Below, one piece after another: positions 6,678-12,271 of a stretch of DNA of 14,892 nucleotides. The notes under the pieces were generated by a model, which made no database searches, was not told where the DNA came from, and worked only from the letters and a program-made list of their open reading frames with translations. The translations under genes and the position numbers were made by a program. The stretch's first letter is position 1. The number at the start of each line of letters is the position of its first letter. Origin of the DNA: CAZKDV01 sp964551645 (GTDB lineage: Bacteria; Bacteroidota; Bacteroidia; Bacteroidales; DTU049); contig CAZKDV010000061.1 in NCBI GenBank assembly GCA_964551645.1, positions 1 to 14,892 on the forward strand, in the 5' to 3' direction.

Positions 6678-8309
6678 TTAAACAAGTTCAAATATTTTCA
6701 TATCTTCTTCAACAGTAGTGATAGTCTGAACTCCGAAATGTTCTTGTACTGCTTTTAATAAATTTGGAGTTAAGAAAGCAGGTAAGGTTGGTCCAACATG
6801 TGTATTCTTAATTCCTAGATATAATAATGCAAGATGCACAATAATTGCTTTTTGTTCGTACCAAGCAATGTTAAACACTATCGGAAGTTGATTGATATCA
6901 TCTAAGCCCAATACTTCTTTAAGTTTCAATGCAACAAATGCCCATGAGTAGCTATCGTTACATTGACCTGCGTCTAAAACTCTTGGAATACCATTAATAT
7001 CTCCTAAGTTTAATTTATTATAACGATATTTTGCACAACCTGAAGTAAGAATTACAGTATCTTTTGGTAGTTGTTTTGCAAATTCAGTATAATACTCACG
7101 AGTTTTATGGCGAGCATCACAACCAGACATAACAACAAGTTTCTTAATTGCACCCGAATTAACTGCGTCAAGAACTTTGTCTGCTAATGCAAGCACTTGA
7201 TTATGTGCAAATCCGATTGTAAGTTCACCTGTTTCAATTTCAGTTGGTGCTTTGCAAGTTTTTGCCAATTCAATGATTTCAGAAAAATCTTTATGTCCGT
7301 TAGCTAAAGTTTTAGTAATGCGTTTCCAACCCGGCATTCCTGTTGCTCCGGTAGTAAATACTCTATCTGTGTATGAAGCATTTGCACGAGGTGGAACTAA
7401 ACAGTTTGTGGTGAAAAGGATAGGTCCGTTAAATGTTTCAAATTCGTCTAATTGACGATGCCAAGCATTTCCGTAATTTCCTACTAAATGTTTATATTTT
7501 CTAAAACTTGGATAAGCATTTGCTGGTAACATTTCAGAGTGAGTATAAATATCTATTCCTTTACCTTCGCTTTGAATTAAAAGTTGTTCTAAATCTTTAA
7601 GGTCATGTCCGCTAATTAAAATACCCGGATTTTGTCCAACTCCAATATTTACTGTTGAAATTTCGGGATGTCCAAATGTTTCAGTATTAGCTTTATCAAG
7701 CAAAGCCATTACTTTAACACCATGTGCACCAGTGTTAACAACCCAATCAAATGCAGCTTCTAGGCTAATTGGTTTAGTAATCATCACCAAACTTTTTTCC
7801 ATAAAGTCGTAAATATCGTTGTCTTCATAGCCTAAGTTGAAAGCGTGCTCAGCATAAGCTGCCATACCTTTAATTCCAAAAAGCACATACTGTTTCAAAC
7901 CACGAATATCAATATCTCCGTCATAAGTTAAGATGCCCACATCTTTAGCTTTGTTATGAAAATCCTCTTCGGTATTTCCATTCCAAGTTATTGATTCATG
8001 AGTTTCAGCAATGTTAACTTTGCTTTTTAGGTTATCACGATATTTGATAGCTACTTTAATTTCGTTAATGATATGCTCATTATCAAAATTAGCATTAGTG
8101 ATTGTCATAAACAAGCAGTTTGTAATATGCTTGCTTTCTGCATTGGTGTTAATTCCTTGTTTTCTGGCTTCTATCGTAAGATAAGCAAGTCCTTGACAAG
8201 CAAACATTAACAAATCTTGAATATTGGAAGTTTCTTCGGTTTTTCCGCAAACTCCTCTTACTGTACACCCTGTGTTCTTGGCTGTTTCTTGACATTGATT
8301 ACAAAACAT
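6678..8309 (-). CDS. hcp: Hybrid cluster protein (hydroxylamine reductase / NO reductase)
   Basis: A 543-residue cytoplasmic Hcp, known to reduce hydroxylamine in vitro and shown in other bacteria to reduce NO and take part in protein S-nitrosylation. N-terminal Cys3, Cys6, Cys15 and Cys21 (spacing C-X2-C-X8-C-X5-C) fit the class I form of obligate anaerobes. Hybrid-cluster ligands all appear intact: His235 (SGHDL), Glu259 (HSEML), Cys303 (TTNCLVPP), Cys397 (MSGCDARH, the persulfide position), Cys425 (TSGCAKYR), Cys450 (GQCNDSYS) and Glu485 (WYEQKA). Length is normal for class I. It is the third gene of a tight operon, 24 bases after the DsrE-like gene. The Hcr reductase that partners class II Hcp in facultative bacteria is absent from the window, which fits class I. 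Confidence 0.97.
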   Translation of the reverse strand: MFCNQCQETAKNTGCTVRGVCGKTEETSNIQDLLMFACQGLAYLTIEARKQGINTNAESKHITNCLFMTITNANFDNEHIINEIKVAIKYRDNLKSKVNIAETHESITWNGNTEEDFHNKAKDVGILTYDGDIDIRGLKQYVLFGIKGMAAYAEHAFNLGYEDNDIYDFMEKSLVMITKPISLEAAFDWVVNTGAHGVKVMALLDKANTETFGHPEISTVNIGVGQNPGILISGHDLKDLEQLLIQSEGKGIDIYTHSEMLPANAYPSFRKYKHLVGNYGNAWHRQLDEFETFNGPILFTTNCLVPPRANASYTDRVFTTGATGMPGWKRITKTLANGHKDFSEIIELAKTCKAPTEIETGELTIGFAHNQVLALADKVLDAVNSGAIKKLVVMSGCDARHKTREYYTEFAKQLPKDTVILTSGCAKYRYNKLNLGDINGIPRVLDAGQCNDSYSWAFVALKLKEVLGLDDINQLPIVFNIAWYEQKAIIVHLALLYLGIKNTHVGPTLPAFLTPNLLKAVQEHFGVQTITTVEEDMKIFELV

Positions 8310-8333
8310 AATTTTAAAGTATTTAAGTGTTTA

Positions 8334-8654
8334 TTAAAATGTTACGGTTTTATCTGCCCAAATAAGCATATCCAAGCAATCATTCATTGTGGATATGGGA
8401 CAAGATGTATTATCGGCTAATTGTCTTGATTTCAAACATGTTCCACATGCTAAAATTTCTCCACCAGCTTTTTCAAATTTTTCCCATTGTTCAGCTACAT
8501 TGTATTTAACATGCGTCATACCCTCACATTCAACAGCTTCCCCCATCAAAAACAATTTAACTTTATGCCCTTGTTTTCTTGCTGTTACAGCAAAACGAAA
8601 AGCATTCCAAGCTTTTTCAAATTCTTTAGTTTCTAATATTATCCCTATTTTCAT
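8334..8654 (-). CDS. DsrE-family sulfur-relay-like protein
   Basis: A 106-residue protein with the DsrE/DsrF-like Rossmann fold: an N-terminal strand (MKIGIILET), a helix with AFRFAVTARKQGH, the strand VKLFLMGEAVEC, and a second half with GGEILACGTCLKSR. It has five cysteines, including a CxxC pair (Cys70, Cys73) plus Cys43, Cys85 and Cys93. The CxxC lies at the position where many DsrE-like proteins carry their active or structural cysteines. The family moves sulfane sulfur or has unknown redox roles. Here it is co-transcribed with hcp, so a role in persulfide supply or in sensing redox state is possible but unproven. It starts 2 bases after the cupin stop, so the two are almost certainly translated from one mRNA. 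Confidence 0.82.
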   Translation of the reverse strand: MKIGIILETKEFEKAWNAFRFAVTARKQGHKVKLFLMGEAVECEGMTHVKYNVAEQWEKFEKAGGEILACGTCLKSRQLADNTSCPISTMNDCLDMLIWADKTVTF

Positions 8655-8656
8655 TA

Positions 8657-8995
8657 TTATAATAATATTGTTTGCGTTGTGGGCTTTGGTGCTTTAACTA
8701 CTAATATTCTTGCAATAGAATTTGAAGTATTGGCTAAGCAATGAATAATATCCTTAGGACTTTCAACCAAATTATCCTTTTCAACTGTTATTGTTTCATC
8801 TCCAATACGAACATCAACTGCACCTTCCAAGACATAGAAAAATACATCAACCGGAGTAATATGAGGTTTAAGTCCTTCTCCAGCTTGCAATGTTATGTGC
8901 ATAGCTTGTGCATTATCATAATCGTATAGTTTTCTAACATCAACTTTATGAGGCGTTTCAATAATTGGCAATTCTTTTACATTAATAATCTTCAT
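8657..8995 (-). CDS. Small single-domain cupin protein
   Basis: A 112-residue protein covered by one cupin beta-barrel. Motif 1 appears as GEGLKPHITPVDVFFYVLEG, with His45 kept but the second His of HxH replaced by Thr and the usual Glu replaced or shifted to Asp50. Motif 2 has Pro80, His85 and Asn89 (SPKDIIHCLAN). It may therefore bind a metal with a reduced ligand set. It is the first gene of the operon that leads into the DsrE-like gene and hcp. Small cupins of this sort often sit beside redox or stress genes, but the ligand and reaction are unknown. It could be a sensor or a small-molecule binder. The ATG at 8995 follows the candidate -7 box by 19 bases. Confidence 0.82.
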   Translation of the reverse strand: MKIINVKELPIIETPHKVDVRKLYDYDNAQAMHITLQAGEGLKPHITPVDVFFYVLEGAVDVRIGDETITVEKDNLVESPKDIIHCLANTSNSIARILVVKAPKPTTQTILL

Positions 8996-9014
8996 CTTAA
9001 TGTGTCTTATTTTG

Positions 9015-9022
9015 CAAAAATA
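9015..9022 (-). promoter_or_regulatory. Candidate -7 box (TATTTTTG) for the cupin–DsrE–hcp–BFD operon
   Basis: The minus strand reads TATTTTTG followed by C in the 58-base gap between the PorE-like stop and the cupin start. It overlaps a perfect palindrome, TTTTGCAAAA (9010–9019). A TTTG lies only 11 bases upstream of the box, too near for a standard -33 element. No FNR/CRP-type TTGA-N6-TCAA site is visible. Confidence 0.45.
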
Positions 9023-9036
9023 TAAAAATCTTTCAA

Positions 9037-9059
9037 AAGTAATGAATTATAAATTACTT
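9037..9059. repeat. AT-rich inverted repeat at the end of the PorE-like gene
   Basis: AAGTAAT (9037–9043) pairs with ATTACTT (9053–9059) around a 9-base spacer and spans the PorE-like stop codon. On the minus strand it is followed by TTG and a T-rich stretch. It could be a weak terminator or chance symmetry in AT-rich DNA. Confidence 0.35.
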
Positions 9060-11084
9060 ATTAATTACAACAAATTCAGTTCTCCTATTTAATGACCGTC
9101 CCTCTTCATTAATATTTGAAGCCACAGGACGACTAAAACCATAACCTTTGTACTGAAGTCTTTTCGAGTTTATTCCTTTTTCAACTAAATATGTAAAAAC
9201 AGCTTTTGCTCGTCTATGCGACAAATCAACATTATACTCTGCACTCCCGATATTATCTGTATGTCCATTAATAGAAACAGAAATATTAGGGTTATCTGTC
9301 ATAAAATCTACAAATTCTTCAATGATAAGTTTAGAATTAGGGGTTAGTTTATCAGAATCAAATTCATAAAAAATATCTTTCATAGTATAAGGTTTCCCTA
9401 TTTCTATCGGTTTAAGTTCAACTTCGATATTGGCAGGTACATCATAAATAGTATCTTCTGCTGAAATATAAACAGACTCATAAACATAATCTTCCTTTTT
9501 TACTGTCATCACATAATCACTCTTAAAAGGAATAGCAACAACATATTTGCCTGTTTCACTATCAACCGGAATAATGTGTGTTTTTTTAGTTTCTATACTT
9601 TTTATTTCAACTCTGGCATCAATAGGTACTTGATTATATTCATCTTTAACATCACCTTTAACAAATAAAACCTTTTCTGGTCGTGCATCTTTATATAGTT
9701 CAAATGAATAGAAATCCCAACCGCCAAGACTTAAATTTTTTATTCTGTTTGAAGCAAAATATCCATATTTTCCGTTTGTGCTAACAAAAAAACCAATATC
9801 ATCATATTCAGTATTTATTGGATAGCCGATATTTTTTGGTTCTGTCCATTTTCCATTATCATTCAGCTTTGAAAAGAAAATATCATATCCACCTATGCCA
9901 ATATGTCCGTCAGAAGAAAAATAAAGTGTTTGACTATCGGTATGAATAAATGGAGATTTCTCATTTCCTGAACTATTTATGGTAGGTCCGAGATTAATTG
10001 CAGGTCCCCAATTGTTATTTTCATCTCTAATACTTTTATATATATCATATCCTCCATATCCACCAGAGCGATCGCTAACGAAGTATAAAACTTTGCCATC
10101 AGATGAAATAGAAGGCATGCTTTCCCACGAACATGGCATATTTGCCAAGCCGGGCAAAGGTTTTATCTCATTCCAATAAGCATTTTCAAATTTTGAATGA
10201 TACAAATCACAATTATAATAATTTGGATTTTCTTTACAAGTGCCGTATTCGCAAACAGTATATATAAGCTCTTTATTATCAATAGTTAATGTTGCTCCAC
10301 CTTCATTTTTTCTTTGATTAAAAGGATGTTCCATAGGAAGACCATTTGAGAAATTAAGATCATCTATGCGTTCACTTTGATAAAAGCGTTCTTCAAACAT
10401 TATTTCTGGAGTAAAACTGCTTGCTTTTGATGAAATCAATTGCTCTCTTGTATAATAGGCATATTCATCATCAGGTGTAATAATCACAAGATATTCATTA
10501 TATTCAGAAGAAATACCATCAACAATAAACGGCTCAAAAGGCACAGGATTATTCAAAATTTCATATCTTGTTTTAGCAATTTTCAATATCTTTTTTGCAT
10601 CAACAATATAAGCATCATTTGTAAGAATTGATTGGTCTCTAAGGTATTTTTGAAAATAAGCAATGGTTTCTTCAAGATTATTATCAGCATAAGCAATGTT
10701 TCCTAAAAAAAAATACAAATCAATATCAAAAACATCGCATAAGTCAAGACTCTTTTTAAAATACCTTAGTGCATTTTTTATATTATTTTCTGGTTTAAAA
10801 GCATAAGCATATCCAAGGTAGTAATGTATGCCGGCAAATAAAGGGTCAGCTTTTTCGGCTATTTTCAGTTGTTGAATTGCCTGATTGAAGTAAAATTCAG
10901 GTGTTCGTGATGTTTTTGCGCGCTCAATAAACTGCAAACCCTCATCATAAGCTTTTTTTGCCTTTTTGCTATTTGGCTCTCCACAATCAAATTGTGCTTG
11001 TAAACTAGTTACAACAAATACAAAAATGAATAAAAATAAAAACTTAAAGAAACTGTATATTGATTGCAAACTATTCATGCTCAT
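9054..11084 (-). CDS. TPR–PD40–OmpA envelope protein (PorE-like architecture)
   Basis: A 676-residue exported protein. Residues 1–30 form a signal peptide (hydrophobic FLFLFIFVFVV, probable signal peptidase I site after SLQA). TPR-like helices follow (about 39–175). PD40/WD40-like propeller blades come next (about 195–465), with SSDGKVLYFVSDRSGGYGGYD and SSDGHIGIGGYDIFFS as clear repeats. A carboxypeptidase-regulatory-like beta domain is at about 470–558. The C-terminal OmpA-type peptidoglycan-binding domain (about 565–676) keeps the family Asp610 (NGHTDN) and Arg625 (LSHRRA). This domain order matches PorE of the type IX secretion system. PorE of Porphyromonas is a lipoprotein, whereas here no lipobox is seen, so a paralogue with another role is possible. 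It is downstream of lspA with its own candidate promoter. Confidence 0.88.
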   Translation of the reverse strand: MSMNSLQSIYSFFKFLFLFIFVFVVTSLQAQFDCGEPNSKKAKKAYDEGLQFIERAKTSRTPEFYFNQAIQQLKIAEKADPLFAGIHYYLGYAYAFKPENNIKNALRYFKKSLDLCDVFDIDLYFFLGNIAYADNNLEETIAYFQKYLRDQSILTNDAYIVDAKKILKIAKTRYEILNNPVPFEPFIVDGISSEYNEYLVIITPDDEYAYYTREQLISSKASSFTPEIMFEERFYQSERIDDLNFSNGLPMEHPFNQRKNEGGATLTIDNKELIYTVCEYGTCKENPNYYNCDLYHSKFENAYWNEIKPLPGLANMPCSWESMPSISSDGKVLYFVSDRSGGYGGYDIYKSIRDENNNWGPAINLGPTINSSGNEKSPFIHTDSQTLYFSSDGHIGIGGYDIFFSKLNDNGKWTEPKNIGYPINTEYDDIGFFVSTNGKYGYFASNRIKNLSLGGWDFYSFELYKDARPEKVLFVKGDVKDEYNQVPIDARVEIKSIETKKTHIIPVDSETGKYVVAIPFKSDYVMTVKKEDYVYESVYISAEDTIYDVPANIEVELKPIEIGKPYTMKDIFYEFDSDKLTPNSKLIIEEFVDFMTDNPNISVSINGHTDNIGSAEYNVDLSHRRAKAVFTYLVEKGINSKRLQYKGYGFSRPVASNINEEGRSLNRRTEFVVINK

Positions 11085-11105
11085 TAATTACAATATCTTG
11101 CAATG

Positions 11106-11113
11106 CAAAAATA
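11106..11113 (-). promoter_or_regulatory. Candidate -7 box (TATTTTTG) for the PorE-like gene
   Basis: The minus strand reads TATTTTTG followed by C in the 60-base gap after lspA, 21 bases before the ATG. The plus-strand 13-mer GCAAAAATATAAA here is identical to that upstream of the cupin operon. No standard -33 element is clear. Confidence 0.45.
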
Positions 11114-11144
11114 TAAACTTTTGGGGCAATATCTTATTATTTAT

Positions 11145-11783
11145 TTAAATTGTGCTTTCTATTTCTTTTTTGGATTTTTTAGGGAAAATTTTATGATAAA
11201 AAATCACAATTATTAAAACCCCAATAGTTATTGAACTATCGGCGATATTAAATATTGGTCTAAAAAACACAAATTCATTCCCGCCAACAAATGGCATCCA
11301 CTGAGGAAGAGTAGTTTCAATCAAAGGCGCATAAATCATATCTACAACTTTGCCTTGCAAAAAGCCAGCATATCCTCCACTTTCTGGAAATATTGAGGCT
11401 GTGTGCAAAAAATGACTTTCTGAAAAAATCAGACCATAAAAAGCACTATCAATAATATTTCCTAAAGCACCAGCAAACACAAATGACATGGCATAAATAA
11501 GAATTTTATTCTCATTTTTCTTAATATATGAAAATAACACCACTCCGATAATGGCAATCACAAGAATCCTAACAATGCTCAAAATAAATTTACCAATGCT
11601 ACCGCCAAATTCTAAACCAAAAGCCATTCCGTTGTTTTCAACGAAATATAGTCTAAAAAAACGACCTAATATAAAAACTTCTTCTCCAAGTGTAAAATGA
11701 GTTTTAATATAGATCTTGAGAATTTGATCAATTAGCAGAACAAAAAAAATAATGAAAACTGAACGCTTAAGCATTTTTAGCAA
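11145..11783 (-). CDS. lspA: Lipoprotein signal peptidase (signal peptidase II)
   Basis: A 212-residue inner-membrane aspartic protease that removes signal peptides from prolipoproteins after lipidation. Four hydrophobic segments are visible (about 8–26, 66–86, 95–112 and 183–200). Family motifs are VENNGMAFG (48–56), GALGNIID (105–112), VVDMI (146–150) and FNIADSSITIG (178–188). The catalytic pair by family alignment is Asp148 and Asp182. Both are present but 34 residues apart, against about 19 in Pseudomonas, and there is a second insertion between GNIID and VVDM. Longer periplasmic loops of this kind are plausible for Bacteroidota. The usual Arg of GNxxDR is Ser. It starts 11 bases after the dksA-like stop, in the conserved ileS–dksA–lspA order. 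Confidence 0.96.
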   Translation of the reverse strand: MLKMLKRSVFIIFFVLLIDQILKIYIKTHFTLGEEVFILGRFFRLYFVENNGMAFGLEFGGSIGKFILSIVRILVIAIIGVVLFSYIKKNENKILIYAMSFVFAGALGNIIDSAFYGLIFSESHFLHTASIFPESGGYAGFLQGKVVDMIYAPLIETTLPQWMPFVGGNEFVFFRPIFNIADSSITIGVLIIVIFYHKIFPKKSKKEIESTI

Positions 11784-11794
11784 AATATCATTTG

Positions 11795-12262
11795 TTACTC
11801 TTCAAGACCTGTATCAGAGCTTGGAGTGTATTTAGGAGTATTTTGTTGGCGTTTAGCTTCAATGCACAATGTGGCATGTGGTACGGCTCTTAGTCTGGTT
11901 TTGCTAATAAGCTGACCTGTAGCTCTGCAAATGCCATAAGTTTTATTTTCAATTCTGACCAATGCCATTTCTAAAGATTTGATAAACTTTTGCTGGCGGG
12001 CAGCAAGATGACTGTTTTCTTCTTTTGATAGCACAGAATATCCTTCTTCAAGTACTTTAAAAGTTGGAGAAGTATCTAAAGTATCATTATCGTTCAAACC
12101 AGTAAAAGCATCAGTTAGCATTTTTAAATCGCTTTTTGCTTTTTCAAGTTTTTTTAGAATAATTTCTTTAAACTCTAATAATTCTTCGTCAGTATATTTT
12201 TTCTTTTCAGTTACGATATCGCCTTTTGACTGCTTGCTAGTTGTTTCTTTTTTCTTTGCCAT
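11795..12262 (-). CDS. DksA/TraR-family transcription factor
   Basis: A 155-residue protein of the DksA/TraR family, which enters the RNA polymerase secondary channel and alters promoter response, often with ppGpp. There is a charged N-terminus, a long coiled-coil region (about 24–105), and the C-terminal zinc-finger region with YGICRATGQLISKTRLRAVPH. Of the four zinc-ligand positions (CxxC…CxxC) only Cys112 and Cys133 remain; the partners are Thr115 and Ala136, so normal zinc binding is unlikely. The loss looks like a lineage variant because the surrounding G-x-I…RL.A.P pattern is kept. It begins 9 bases after the ileS stop and precedes lspA by 11 bases, so all three are probably one transcript. 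Confidence 0.92.
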   Translation of the reverse strand: MAKKKETTSKQSKGDIVTEKKKYTDEELLEFKEIILKKLEKAKSDLKMLTDAFTGLNDNDTLDTSPTFKVLEEGYSVLSKEENSHLAARQQKFIKSLEMALVRIENKTYGICRATGQLISKTRLRAVPHATLCIEAKRQQNTPKYTPSSDTGLEE

Positions 12263-12271
12263 AATCGTTAT

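Noticed and set aside
8389..8697. Plus-strand open frame across the DsrE-like gene
   Set aside because: It is an antisense shadow of a well-supported gene with no recognisable domain.
9010..9019. TTTTGCAAAA palindrome as an FNR/CRP site for the hcp operon
   Set aside because: It lacks the TTGA-N6-TCAA layout, overlaps the -7 box, and similar TTTGC strings occur at unrelated promoters here.
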